Assembly: GCF_030272615.1 (NCBI RefSeq)
Contig: NC_081406.1
Coordinates: 401,092,939 to 401,156,938, forward strand
Reading direction: 5' to 3'
DNA from: Cryptomeria japonica
Taxonomy: Eukaryota > Streptophyta > Pinopsida > Cupressales > Cupressaceae
DNA length: 64,000 nucleotides
Below the pieces are notes generated by a model that was not told the DNA's origin, did no database searches, and saw only the letters and a list, made by a program, of their open reading frames with translations. Shown here piece by piece: positions 48,728-60,620 of this stretch (the first letter of the stretch is position 1; each line of letters opens with the position of its first letter). The translations under genes and the position numbers were made by a program.

Positions 48728-51705
48728 GGTTAATGTTTCATCTTGTACATATTAGAGTAGGTTTCTCCTTTCAATAAGTGTTGATGCACTTTGTTTTCTG
48801 AGTTTTGTTTTCCTCTAAGTGTTGTTGCACATGTTTTGGTTTGGTTGTTTCCTTTTCCCTAAGTGTTGATGCACGTTTCCAACCTTGTTAGAAGGTTGTG
48901 TTGATGTTGTTCAATGTCTCTAATAGCATGGTTGAGTTCAAATCTGAGTTGGTTCAAGGTTTTTTAACTCTATTGCCCAATAGATGAAAAGGCTAGCTGG
49001 TCTAATGATGTTTAGTAGGCAAACATCTCTGAGAGGTCACCAAAAATATTACCAATTTATCCCTTCAGAACAAAATTTGCCTTTGTTAAGGTCCTAAGTC
49101 TAATTTAAAGGGGATCTATAAAGTAAATGTTAAAGGAGATAAAAGTGACTTCTTATCAAGCTTTATTTTTGTGTTGTCAAAATATATAAAAGTGAGTTTG
49201 TCTTTTATTTACTACTTTCAAAAGGTATTTTCCATGCTCATAAGACAAAGAGAAAAACTGCTTATTGGAATGAAAATACATTTTGAATGCAAGCTAACTC
49301 CAACTATGCTTATAGCCCATGAGGTAAAAAATGAGCTATTTCCATGAGTTTGGAGTTAACCATGAGTTCATTCTACATGTGATGGAATACTCATAGCAAG
49401 AGGAAGAAGCCCTAAACTCTAGATTATTCTATCAAATCAAAATATGGTGGAATTTGTAGATAATGAGTAGTGTTAAGAAAGCTTCTCATTATAGCCACAT
49501 AGTAGGTTTAACTCGATATGCTTCATGTGTGCAAGAAATAATTGAGGAGCACTTCAAAGTGGATTTTGAACAGCTAATGAGACACTTCAGGGCATTCTAC
49601 GTGTGATGAACTCTAAAAAGAGAAGAGGTTGTGTGAATCATAAAGATCAAGAAGATCAAGCCATTTATTGAACTGTTCAAGCTTCATGTAGTTCCTTTCA
49701 TAGGTCATGCATCTCAAGTCCTTTACCGCATTCAATAAAGAAAAGTAGGTATACATGTATAAATTTCTTATTTTTTTCTTTAATTGCTCAAAAAGAGATG
49801 CTCGGTCTGATATATAAACCTAGACCATATAAGATAGAAAAATAAGATATTAGAATGGTAGGGTTTAGTATTACCATATTGTTTGTAAGACTCCACTCTC
49901 CAAGCCTTTAGGGTATTATTCTAAGAATAACAATTTCCCTTCTCAAGCAAACAATATCCTCATACGAAGTTATAGAAGTGAAGCCATAAAAAGTGGCATT
50001 GAGCTTTGGAGATAGTTTTAACAAGCTATAGAAAAAAGCAATTTTCAATGACCTATGATGAAGACAAGTGTAGTTCAAGAAGCATTCTAGATAGAGGGGT
50101 ATCCATTCCAACCAAAGGAGCAGTAAAAAATTAAGGTTCTCATAATTTCTAAGAATGAAGATATAGTAGCAGGGTCAAACTTATGGGCAAACCTGATCCT
50201 GATAGAAGAGAGCAAAAAAATACAATCCTTAGGGCAGTCTAGAGACCTTATCTTTATAGGACAACAACAAGGGTTTGAGAAGACTTTTTGAAGTCAACAA
50301 AAGATAGAGATATCACCCATTAATAGTGCTTAGAGAAAATCATTATGGCAATGTCCTATAGACAACATAACACTTCATGAACAATTCAATCATAAAGATC
50401 AACCATGATAGTGGAGTATGAAAGCATGAAGGATAAATAAAAAAAGATAGCGATAATGGTTAGAAAATAGGTCACAAGCCATTCAAAGATCAAATGAGTA
50501 TACCAAGGGCTAGTGACCATCTTGTGTAGGTAGAAGGCACTCATCCATGTCTATGATAGGTGAAGATCATTGACATTGGTTGTTGAAAAAGGCATAATGA
50601 CAGAATAGGGTCATGACAGAGAGTAATTTAATGATCAATGAGCAGTCTATAGGGTAGAAAGCAACCAAATTAATAGTAGCAACTCCAAGAAGTGTCAAAA
50701 ACAAAGCAACTACAATACAAGGCTTGATGATAAATTGAAGCTTTATCAAAGAAACATCACTATTATAGATAGTGATAGTAAAAGCACATGCCCATTCAAG
50801 GGACAATCGATTCAAGGAGCAATTCAAAGCCCAAAGATAGTCAGAATAATGAATGATACCCATGCTTGTTGTAGATTCATGACAAATATTTCTAGGTCAA
50901 TAGTGGGAAATTAAAGTCCAAGAGACAGTATATGTAGCAAATAAAGATAGACCTATAGAAGACACTGTGATTTGGTGGTTTGAATAGCATTTACTAGGCT
51001 TAGAGCAGTCCTATGGAAGCCCATAGATCTTGTCTTTGGGTCAAAAGTACAATGAAAGATGTAATGAAGCCTACCAAGTAAGGACCTCAATCATAGAGTA
51101 AAAGTCTTTAAAAAAGGTCATAACCTAAAACAGTGATGCATCATACCTTGAATTCAATCTCTAAGGACAGTAACAATGAGATCCATCAAAGCACAAAGAT
51201 AGTCAAGCAAAAAGTACCGTCCAAAAAGAGATTGATATGGTATTAAAAGGGGAGAGATCATTCAAAGGCCCTCAAAATGGAGCAGTAGGTTTTGAGTAGT
51301 ATATAGTAATGTGCATGTAGTCATGATAGTAGTACCTCAAAGAACTTAGTCTAAAGGGTAAGCTTAAGGCATATACCAAGATAAAGACAGATAAAGCATA
51401 TAGAAGAGAAAATTATATACAGGCTCAAAGGCCTAGTCATCATCAAGAATCTATAGCGCTATAAATTTTTTACCATATTTGGCTCTTTGCATTAGTGAAC
51501 AAATCCGTAAGACTGATCGGAGACCCAAAACATGCTCATGCCATAAAAAACTTGCATTTTCCATCATTTTGCACTGTCTTTTGCTACTGCTTGTCCTAAA
51601 TTAGGGTAGGATAGGGGTGTGGTGCCCCTATCCTCTCAGGATAGGGGCATGGCATCTTTGTCCTAGCCCTATTTCGGGCCCCCTTTAGTTCCCCCTTACA
51701 TTGAG
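48728..51705. other. Long stretch without recognisable genes
   Basis: Three copies of aagtgttgatgcac-like sequence at 48776, 48816 and 48861 may belong to the 3' region of the gypsy element. The rest has only short chance ORFs. Near 51610-51660 there is an inverted-repeat-like pair (aggataggggtgtggtgcc, gcccctatcctc). I see nothing else. Confidence 0.4.
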
Positions 51706-52970
51706 TGTTGACAATTTGGACGAATTGATTATGTGTTGCATTGATGTTTTGCCATTGATGGCAACACCAACTGTTTTGGTTGTTTACCGGTTTCCGGTTA
51801 GTTCCGATAGAGTTGTTGGATTTTTATATTGATTCGGTATGCTCTGGTATGCTTTGGTTTATGGAATTGATTTGGATTTATCAATCATGTTATTCAGATG
51901 TGTATCATGATTAGTTGGTTCAGGATTTGATGACTCAGATACTATCATTTGTTCTAGTAAGCCTTTTGGTCACCGATAAGGGTTTTACTGGCAGAGCTTT
52001 GTTGAAGATATTTTGATAGATGTAATAAGTGGTATTGGTGCAGCTTCTAGATGACTTTTAGGATGCTGTTGGTTATCGTGTTCATGTTCCTATTGATCGG
52101 TGGTGTTGGATTTGGTTTATGGTGACCTATTTTGGGTCCGGTGCTATCCAGGTTATGGACTGACTTATGTAACATGTTGATGGGTGATCCCGATGTGTTA
52201 CCAGATGGATTCATTGATTGGATTATGTTGCTTTGGTCTTAGGCCAACTTAGTTGATCATTGGATTGTGGTTTCCTATTATGAATTTATTATATTATCTT
52301 TTAGGTGGCCGACCTAATTGTTTAGGTCTCGGGTTGGTATAAATATGATGTAAGATCTCTTTGTAGATTATGGGATTATGGTTATGGATGGTTATGCAAT
52401 TACCTATGTGTGAATAATGTTTTAATCATATGAAAGATTTTTGGTCGATCATAGGTGATCTAATTGGGTTGGTAAGAGAGGTTTAAGACCTCTGGTACTA
52501 AGCTTAACCAGAACTGTACTCAAGCATAGGATATGCAATCTTTGCAATTCATTCTTCTTTCTGGATTGTAGTCTAGATTTATTTTGTAGTCAGTGAGACT
52601 CCTTTTGTGATGTGAAATGCGCTCTAGGCTATTGGATTTTCTGCATGTGCAGGCCCCTCATTTTGTAATCACATAATTATTACATAAGTATTATCTGGTT
52701 GTGGGTAGGCTTCCCACCGTGGTTTTTCCCTTTACCAAGTTTTCCACGTATAAATCTTGGTGTCATGTATTTCGGATGGATGGTAACTATTATGTGATTT
52801 ATTTTTATGCTTAATTTCTATATCAGTTATTCTAGTATTTGGTTTATGTATTCCAGTATTGAGTTTATGTGTTCCAGTAATAAGGATTTGAATGCTTAAA
52901 GTTCTGTAATTTGTTGACAACGGATTCAGCCCCCTCTTAGTTATCCCCTAGTTATCTGAGTTGTCTAACA
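51706..52970 (+). repeat. H-family copia 5' LTR, full length
   Basis: 1,265 bp from TGTTGACAATTTGG to gttgtctaaca, directly followed by a primer-site-like sequence. It has accggtttccggt motifs, the 52583-52655 block shared with F, the gttttccacgtataaat module (about 52740) and gattcagccccctctta near its end. A truncated relative is at 42337-43107. Confidence 0.85.
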
Positions 52971-52972
52971 AT

Positions 52973-52984
52973 TAGTATCAGAAC
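52973..52984 (+). other. Degenerate primer binding site of copia H
   Basis: tagtatcagaac, which is the tRNA-iMet site TGGTATCAGAGC with two changes, two bases after the LTR. Confidence 0.75.
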
Positions 52985-53026
52985 TTGGTCCTCTCTGCAG
53001 ATGTTTAACCACTTGAAGAAGATTCT

Positions 53027-53150
53027 ATGGCATCTAATGGTTCAAGTTCATCAAATACATCTGTAGTTGTTTTCCAGAGAGAAATTCCTAGGCTTGATGA
53101 AACAAATTATAGGGTATGGAAGATTCTGATGGAGACTCATCTAAGATGTC
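53027..53150 (+). pseudogene. Start of copia gag, truncated
   Basis: ATG at 53027 opens MASNGSSSSNTSVV, then EIPRLDETNYRVWKILM and METHLRCL, the usual N-terminal pattern of copia gag (a NY-x-W box followed by M-x-TH-L). After about 41 codons the sequence changes abruptly to Tat C leader at about 53150, so nothing of the rest remains here. Confidence 0.78.
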
Positions 53151-54120
53151 TTGCATACACTTGAAGACACAAAAGACACAATGTTTTTCTATTTGGTCCT
53201 GAATGTTTGAATGTTTAAAATAAGTCAAGCACAATTCTTATGGCTGGCCAAGACAATAGTTGTTGATCCCACATGGGGTTTTACCCCTGAGGCTACGCTA
53301 TTCAAAGCGGATACTTAGATGCTTGACCTCACTGGCTCCACCCTCAGCACTCACTTCTTGGGTCAGCCAAGCATCAATCCCCACAAAAACTCCCCATGGC
53401 GAACTTTGTATCTCTACTAAGAACCGTATGTGTGTGGGCCGCTACCAGAGGTCCGACCTCCTGCCTCAACAACTAGAAGGATTTTGGCTTCTAAAACAAA
53501 AAGGTGCTAGTAAGGGCATCCGCTCATGTGGCCATACATGTGGCACTTTTAGCTCTATAAATACAAAAGGCTCCCAGCTGGTAGGGGTTACGCCCTACAA
53601 CTGATCAAATAAATTTGATCAAACGGGTTTATGGGGAGACATAGTGTTAGTATGAACTAATCAGCACACGTTATCCATAGTTTTCACCATGAATATAGTT
53701 GTTTATAGTGGTTTGGAAGAGGTGGGTTTTCCTCGCTACCACTTGGGTCATTCTCTTCTCACTAGTAGTCCTAATGACCACACGGGAAGAAAGGCCCTCT
53801 AAAGATTAAACAAAAAGAGCCTATTGCTCAAGACACAAAAGACAATGATTCAATTTTAGTGCACCAATTGAAGTGTTTGGTAGTCTATGAAAACAAGGCA
53901 CACAATAAAAATCCAAAAACCCTTGCCAAGGTCCTGCAACAAAGATTTATTAGTAGTTTGGATTGTTACAAATGATCACCCCTTCCTGCAAGCACACAAG
54001 TTAGGTAAATTTTAGATCCAAAAGACTTTGTGAAATAGGGGCCTTCAACAATGTGTTTTGTTGACCAATTCAAAGATTTGATTCATCATAAAAAATAACC
54101 ACTTGTAAAATTTCAAAAGA

Positions 54121-54960
54121 TTTCCAGAAATGTAAGAAAATCCAAAAAAATTGCTAATTTGCTCCAAAAATTAATTTTTTATGAAAAATCATAAAAAATT
54201 CATATAAAATGCAAAATCGATCCAAAAAATCTGAAATATTTACTGGAGAGTCTTGATGGTCTTCCAAACTTGCATAAAAACATTTCTACAACAAATCCAA
54301 ACAGTTTGTGAGATATGAGTAAAATAATGCAAAACCCTAATTTTCAATGTTCTAATTTTTGAGGAATGATTTTGCATCAAATTTAAAATCGCAAAGAATA
54401 GATCCTATGTATAATTATGAGAGATTTCCAAAAATATAAGAAAACCCAAAAAATTCGCTAATTTACTCTCAAAATTAATTTTTTATGAAAACTCATAAAA
54501 AATTCATATAAAATGCAAAATCGATCCAAAAAATCTGAAATGTTTACTGAATCTTTCTGATACTTTTCCTAACCTACAGAAAAAAATTTATGTCAAAATT
54601 AGAAGCTTTTTATGAGATATGATCAAAATAAGGAAAACCCCTAATTTTTAAAGATCCAATTTTTAGGGAAATATTTTGCATCAAAATTAAAATCACAAAC
54701 AACAGATCCTATGTATAATTATGAGATATTTCCAAAAATGTAAGAAAATCCAAAAAAGTCTCTCATTTGCTCTCAAAAGTAATTTTTTATGAAAAATCAT
54801 AAAAAATTCACAGAAAATGAAAATGTGCTCCAAAAATTTTGAATTTTTGATTGGGAGCTCTTGATACTTTTTTCAACTTGGAAAAGAAATTTGGTGCAAA
54901 ATTTATTAGCCGTTTGTGAGATATGATCGAATCTCTCCAAGATCTTGATTTTGTGTCCAA
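54121..54960 (+). repeat. 304-bp tandem repeat, almost three copies
   Basis: Units begin tttccagaaatgtaag or tttccaaaaatataag at 54121, 54425 and 54729 and each contains taattttttatgaaaa and ataaaaaattca. Spacing is 304 bases twice. Confidence 0.88.
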
Positions 54961-55058
54961 AACCCTAGCTGCACAAGGTTATTCTCCAAATTGTTTTACA
55001 AAATAGCAATATAGGGTTAGAAAAATCTGCAAAAAACACAGATCTAAGAAAAATCCAT

Positions 55059-55076
55059 GTCCCACAGGGCATGCCA
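55059..55076 (-). other. Primer binding site of Tat C
   Basis: Minus strand TGGCATGCCCTGTGGGAC, three bases inside the LTR end. Same spacing and general shape as the Tat A/B site, but the tRNA is not identified. Confidence 0.6.
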
Positions 55077-55079
55077 AAA

Positions 55080-55845
55080 TGTTTATGGTGAAAATGGATA
55101 ACAATAATAACAATACTGAAAAGCTAAATGAATTCAACCACAAAACCCTAGCCTAACAACAACAAAGATCCACCATAACATATGAAGATTACCTAAGACA
55201 ATGCAAATCAAATGAAATCACAAAGATTATACCATCACATGTCCAATAGGGTTTGGATCTCCATTCTTCCTATCTCCATTGATCTTGCTTGATATATTTG
55301 CTCTCAGATTTTATGTGCACAAGAGCTCAACAAAGAACGGAATGTGGTTGCTAGTAGGATCGTAGTGTAGTCAAGTGCATAAAAGATGATTAGGGTTTGA
55401 TAATGAAGGAAGCATCTCCTTATATAGAAGACACTATATGAAATGGAGGGATAAGATTGAGAGGTGTAAAAGGAGGTCGGCTATGATTAGAGGGTAGGTA
55501 AAAGAAATAATAAAATAATGAAAGGGGTAGGTAGTGTATGAATTAAGAGATGAATGACATGTGTCATGGGTAGAAAAGGTTAATGAATTAATTAAATAAA
55601 TAAATATTTATTTAATTAATAGAAGGAGTGAGATCAATTAAATAAATAAGATATTTATTTAATTTAGAAAAAGGAAAATTTAAATAAATAAAGGTATTTA
55701 TTTAAATGAGAAATAAGGCTAGAAGAGGATAATTGAATTAATTAAATAAATAAAGATTTATTTAACTAATAGAAGAACTAGGCTTAGATAATTAAATAAA
55801 TAAAAATATTTATTTAATTAGACATGAAAATTTTAGTTGTCTACA
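55080..55845 (-). repeat. LTR of Tat C, shared by two units
   Basis: 766 bp; on minus it starts TGTAGACAACTAAAATT and ends CCATAAACA. Primer site to the left, polypurine tract to the right. The U3 end (55580-55825) carries five near-palindromes such as taaataaatatttattta spaced about 40-60 bp apart. Confidence 0.83.
55580..55825. repeat. Array of AT palindromes in U3 of Tat C LTR
   Basis: Five inverted repeats centred near 55605, 55656, 55695, 55762 and 55805, each a taaataaa arm facing a tttattta arm. Could extrude hairpins. The Tat A LTR has comparable but shorter ones at 5875-5995. Confidence 0.8.
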
Positions 55846-55862
55846 TTTTGCCCCTCTTTGAG
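55846..55862 (-). other. Polypurine tract of Tat C
   Basis: Minus strand aaagaggggcaaaa directly before TGTAGACA; differs from the Tat B tract at one base. Confidence 0.82.
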
Positions 55863-56397
55863 ACAATGCGGCTTGTCACGTTGTTTCAAAGAAGATAAGA
55901 TGAACTGATACAAATTTGCCCCAAGATGGGAATGATATGCCCCCTTGAGAGATTGGATGAAAATGTTTGAAAAGATTGCAGACAATCTCTCGATAAGAAA
56001 GACAGGATAGAATGGACTAACCGGATAAAGTGACAGAGTCACGGGATAATGAAGACTGAGTCAGGAGGCGAGGGCTAGGGCTAGGGTAGTCTATAAGATA
56101 GACCACAAGGGAAATACATCCTCATTGTCATCTACACCTCCAAGAGATTAGAATGCAGAGAGAGAAAAGAGTAGTAGCAGTCAGCAGCGATGGCTTTGGT
56201 TCACAGATTCGACCGCGTTCGCCGATTCCAAAGGCCAACAGAGGCAGGAGAGCCAGTAAGTACCACAAAACCTCCTTGTACTTTGATGCATTTATTGTTG
56301 TCATTAATGCATGCTAGGTAATGTAATAAATGCGTGTTTATGTTAGGAAAACGCGTTTGTGTCCAAAAATGTGAATTTTTGTCTTCTAGGTCAAATC

Positions 56398-56820
56398 AAT
56401 AGTTCTGTGATGAACATACGTTGTCAATTGGATAAGCTGCTGAGAGGATACACTCAAGAAGGTCCTCTAGGGAAGACTAGGATAACAAATAGGGCTAGGA
56501 TTGACAATTCTGTGATAGAACATACGTTGCCAATTAGGAAACTACTCAAGAGGATTCACTCAAGCATAGGCCCTAGGATAAGATAGATCAAGGCACTTTG
56601 TGATGAACAGTGAGTACCAAGATATAGTACTTTGTGATGAACAGGGAGTACTAAAATATGAGTAGCACTTTGTGATGAACAGTGAGTGCAAATGTGAGCA
56701 GCACTTTGTGATGAACAGGGAGTGCCAAACACGTAGTACTTTGTGATGAACAAGGAGTACCACTAGGATAGAAGCAACACTTTGTGATGAATAGTGAGTG
56801 TCACTAGGACTGAGATGATT
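56398..56820 (+). repeat. Tandem repeats in 3' region of Tat C
   Basis: A two-copy repeat of about 111 bp (ttctgtgat...aacatacgttg near 56403 and 56510) is followed by six units of about 34-41 bp with core actttgtgatga at 56595, 56629, 56667, 56703, 56738 and 56779. Same location relative to the polypurine tract as the 38-bp array of Tat B but unrelated sequence. Confidence 0.85.
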
Positions 56821-56851
56821 GATTTGTGTGACTACAAGATTTTTTGCCTAT

Positions 56852-57263
56852 GTTGGAGTCATGGGAGAGATTCCCATCGACTCAGAGATTGTGACCTGAG
56901 CTGACAGCCGAGGAGCGAGCTGCAATCAAGGCTATGGGATTGAGACATGTGTTGTATGTGCCTAAGTTTCAGGCGAACATGGGACTGTTGACTACATTGG
57001 CGGAGAGATGGCACTCCGAGACATGTACATTTCATTTGCCGATGGGTGAGATGACAGTCACCCTGGAGGATGTATACAGGATTATGCGGATACGGATCGA
57101 TGGGGAGCTAATTCCGTATGATTGAAATGGAGACAGATGCACTGAGATGAATGTTCTAGGATCCGGGACTAGAGATTAGGGTGGGAAATGTGGCATGGGA
57201 TACCATGACATGAACAGGATTAGCACTAGCGGCGATGCTAGTAGGAGTGATCAGTGGGTTCCT
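56852..57263 (+). pseudogene. Antisense PMD remnant in Tat C
   Basis: Plus-strand translation gives an N-terminal PMD: LTAEERAAIKAMGLRHVLYV (about 56900), LLTTLAERWHSETCTFHLP, GEMTVTLEDVYRI and ELIPYD to TGA at 57122. After a disturbed stretch, ALAAMLVGVISGFLC (about 57225) corresponds to VLAGFIGGFLC of the Tat B ORF. The remaining two thirds are deleted. The LAERW tryptophan is intact here, whereas Tat B has a stop there. Confidence 0.8.
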
Positions 57264-58969
57264 CTGTATCAGTTTTGTACCATTTTGTATGATGATGTAG
57301 ACACCTACGGGTGATTGTAGGCATATGATTTTGACATCATTGTATCATGACACTTTATATATATATATGAGATGATTCATCTTTGCGGCAGCTATATGCA
57401 TGTGTACCTATGTGATGAGATATTCTTATGTGATGTATGTTTCTATGTGATGGTTATGATATGGATGCAAATATGTACATGATGAAATGCAATATTTGTT
57501 CTTTTATGTTTTATATGTGTATGCATGATGCAAATGTGAATGTATGAAATGTGGATGAATGTGACAATGCAAATGTAAATTGTGCTAATAGGTGTTGTGT
57601 GCAGGATGTGATGCAGTTGTGATATCTATATGTATGTATGAAATACTTATATGTGGTAATGCAGGTGCAACTACATGAAATACAAATGTTTTTGGTGTGT
57701 CATTATACTCAGTCATGTGATAGCAGGCTACGCGGACTCGAGAAGGATGATGGAAGTCAATCAAGAAAGGGGGATGGAAGACATAAGATATGAAAGTGAA
57801 AGAGCTTCTTGTGCATTATCATCATCGAGCTTTATTATGGCAAGTAGGTTATGACAATCGAGGCATATGTTCGACCCAGAAAGTCATTGTACCTATTTGC
57901 ATGGAGATAAGATAGTCACAAACAAGGAATGCCCCAGTTCAAACTAGACTCTCAGTGTCCTCAGATCCATGGACAAGTCATAGCATTACTAAAAGACAAT
58001 CCACAGACAGCAAATACAAATAGGTGACGATACCCCATCCTCGCCTTTCTAGTCAAAGACATCCTGGAGATAGAATCTCTAGTCAGAGACATCCCGGAAA
58101 AGCTAAAAGACATGTCACCAAAAAAAATGAAATCAAAAGAAAACCAAGACTCGACACCAACATCCACTGTAGTCCTCAGGTTTAGTGTCTCTTATCATTT
58201 GTATAAGCCTTATTTTATTGTGGTCACAATGTTTACTTTCACAGAAAGGATAGATAGCACTGAACCATAATGTTGTCTGAGTCTGTTGAAAGATTTGATT
58301 TGTTGAAGCCCATTGTTGCTATTGTGTCTCATCTGAAACTGACTGAATCCATGAAACTGATACTTTATTGTGGAGAAGATGAAACTTTATTGCGGATTTG
58401 TGAAGCTAATGTTTCTTTATTGCGGATTGTGCGTGGATAGATTGAAGGAAGTTGGAAGAAACTGTACTCCTCGAAACATGTGATGTTCTCAGTTCCACAC
58501 CCATTACTAGACATAGGATTTTGCCTTAGCCACAAATAGGATCTGATTTATTATGGATGGAAAGGGATGAAAAGGGAGGTTTATTATGAATGGCTAACCA
58601 ATCTTAGGGAGATCAATAAAAAGCCATGATGGGAATGGGTAAGTTTATTATGGATGAATTGGTCGTGAGTGTTTGCAAAGTGAAGTGATGAAAGAGAATT
58701 CTGAAGGAGGGAGGAGCAATGTCTCTACGCATGGCACTGGTGACCCAGTTTTCACCATGGTACTTGCCCAGGGCACCACTGAAGTGGTTTTCACCATTGG
58801 ACGAAATTATTTCTCTTTACTTTTTTTGATTTTTCAATATTTTTTGTGTCACAAGGCACCTGTTTCCCAGGTTTTCACCAAGTAATGATTTTTTTTGTTT
58901 TATAATTTTTTTTGTATTTTTGAAATTTTTGATTTTTTTGTATTTTTTGAATTAGGATACTCTGAAGAG
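57264..58969. other. Non-coding 3' region of Tat C
   Basis: Simple atgatg/tgtatg sequence to about 57700, then segments recalling Tat B (gtcaaagacatcctgg near 58056; a ggattttgcc segment near 58516, compare 10950), then T-rich sequence 58805-58955 next to the integrase end. No gene. Confidence 0.55.
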
Positions 58970-60109
58970 CTATGTGTAAAACCTGTGAAGGTGCATGTTG
59001 TTGATAGGATCCTCCAAAGGTTCATCTTCTATAGTTGAGAGCTGATATGCACCAGATCCATATGCTGCTGTAATAATGTAGGGACCAAGCCAGTTTGGTT
59101 CGAACTTGCCCTTCTTCTCTCTGTCTTGTTGATTTTTAGGATTTTCTCTAAGAACCAAATCACCTACCTCAAATGTGTGAGGCTTGACTTTGTGATTGTA
59201 ACTGTGATGTTCCTTGACTGAATGATGTGTAGCTTGAGTGACTGTCTTCCTTGATGAAGGAACTGAGATAGAATTACTAATGTGTGGACTACATAGGCCC
59301 ATATGCGTGTCACCTGAAGAAGTTTGGGCATCCCTGATAACAAAGTCCTTCAAGGAAGCTCCATTAAATGTCCATGATGTATCGCCAGAAGGGAAAGGAT
59401 GTGTGGAACAAGTAGATGAGTGATGAAGGCTTATGATTGTGAAAAGAAGTGAAAGTATGATGACATGATGGAGACTTAGGATCAACAAGTATGCTTTTTG
59501 ATTTGAAATTTTAGAACTTTTGCCCCCAGTTGTTTTGATATTAGGGGAGATCAACTCTTGTTCATTTTGCTTCATAGGATTTTTATCCTTGACTTTTATT
59601 TTTGTGGAGTCCAGTAGCTTTTGATTTTGATTTGGACTAAAGGACTTTTCTTTATTATTGACTTTTAGATTTTTCTTTTCAAAGCTTGATTTTTGATCCC
59701 CAATAAGTAAGGGCTTTTGTAATTCTTGTTGATCCAAGTCTGGAAGAGGTCTGGAAATGGAATGAGTGGATGATATGGTAAAGCTATGTGAGTTCTCAAG
59801 AGGTTTGGTGATATGCTCAATAGATTCTTCGCAGGAACCACTCTTAGGACTATTGATATCAAGAGATGCTTGCACCACTAGAGGAGATTTGCATTCAGAC
59901 TTAGTAGACACAACACTAGGTGGTTCATACCTAATTCCTTGGTACTGCAAATTGTTTGTAGATTGTTCTTGTTGACAAAATGTGTTAGGAGATAGTGGGA
60001 GTTGATCAACATGAAAGATATACTCACCACATCCTAGGTCTTTAATCTTGAACTTTTCTTTTAGCTCTGATTGTTTTGATGTAGAAGCTTTTAATGATTC
60101 TGGATCCAC
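58970..60109 (-). CDS. Tat C ORF ending in integrase C-terminus, catalytic pol absent
   Basis: 379 codons without a stop, in the same frame as gag and protease. The first two thirds are Ser/Lys/Asn-rich and unrecognised. A hydrophobic segment near 59500-59425 (AYLLILSLHHVIILSLLFTI) could span a membrane. The last about 85 residues match the integrase tail of Tat B: YNHKVKPHTFEVGDLVLREN, GKFEPNWLGPY, AYQLST, MHLHRFYT. No YVDD, RNase H or DDE motif is present between. Either a deletion fused linker to integrase tail, or a replaced segment has been kept. The first ATG at 60109 need not be the real start because the frame continues upstream from protease past a stop. Confidence 0.6.
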   Translation of the reverse strand: MDPESLKASTSKQSELKEKFKIKDLGCGEYIFHVDQLPLSPNTFCQQEQSTNNLQYQGIRYEPPSVVSTKSECKSPLVVQASLDINSPKSGSCEESIEHITKPLENSHSFTISSTHSISRPLPDLDQQELQKPLLIGDQKSSFEKKNLKVNNKEKSFSPNQNQKLLDSTKIKVKDKNPMKQNEQELISPNIKTTGGKSSKISNQKAYLLILSLHHVIILSLLFTIISLHHSSTCSTHPFPSGDTSWTFNGASLKDFVIRDAQTSSGDTHMGLCSPHISNSISVPSSRKTVTQATHHSVKEHHSYNHKVKPHTFEVGDLVLRENPKNQQDREKKGKFEPNWLGPYIITAAYGSGAYQLSTIEDEPLEDPINNMHLHRFYT

Positions 60110-60159
60110 ATATGCTGATGAAGGAATAGCTTTGCGATTGACTAAGATTGTTATTTCTG

Positions 60160-60620
60160 ATCAAGGTCATAGATTGTTGCAATATATAAATGGATTTGGA
60201 TCCGCTTTGACGGTCACTTCAACTCCATTGTGTGGAAACTTGATACATCGATGATATGTAGATGGGACTGCTCCCATCTCATGAATCCATGGACGTCCTA
60301 GCAATATGTTGTATGTGAGATCAAGGTCTAGGACTTGACAAACCACATCTTTTATAACTGGCCCAACTCTGAGAGGTAAGGTGATTGTGCCCTTGGATGA
60401 GCGCTCTTCATCATCATATGCCTTAATGGTAATTTTGTTTTTAGAATTCACAACTTTATCCGAATATCCCAATTGTTTAATAGTGCTCAATGTACAAATG
60501 TTTAGACCTGCTCCTCCATCTATCAGGACTTGTTTGATTCTATGTTTGTGTATGAAGGCTTCAATGTGTAATGGTGCATTATGTGGCTAACTTACGGAGG
60601 CATCATCAGCTTCTGTGAAT
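60160..60620 (-). pseudogene. Aspartic protease of Tat C
   Basis: Reads PHNAPLHIEAFIHKH, then the catalytic loop LIDGGAGLNICT (about 60520), QLGYSDKVV, KDVVCQVLDLDLTYNILLGR and PWIHEMGAVPST. It closely parallels the Tat B protease. A TAG precedes PHNAPL. In frame with gag and with the downstream 379-codon ORF. Confidence 0.82.

Larger units (their letters stand above)
53150..55079 (-). repeat. Leader of a second Tat C unit, truncated
   Basis: 53151-53430 matches 63721-64000 without gaps (offset 10,570; about 95 percent by eye), and that right-hand copy lies upstream of Tat C gag. It ends at a primer site and LTR (55080-55845). So it is the leader of another unit whose gag side was lost at 53150. 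No gene; contains a 304-bp tandem repeat. Confidence 0.78.

Noticed and set aside
51600-51700. Possible hairpin or terminator near 51610-51660
   Set aside because: Imperfect duplication of aggatagggg-type sequence; rho-type terminators are not relevant in plant DNA and no transcript context is visible.
53260-53604. 114-codon plus-strand ORF at the start of the Tat C leader
   Set aside because: Leader repeat sequence, antisense to the element, no recognisable domain; its copy at the right edge of the window is off-frame to any gene.
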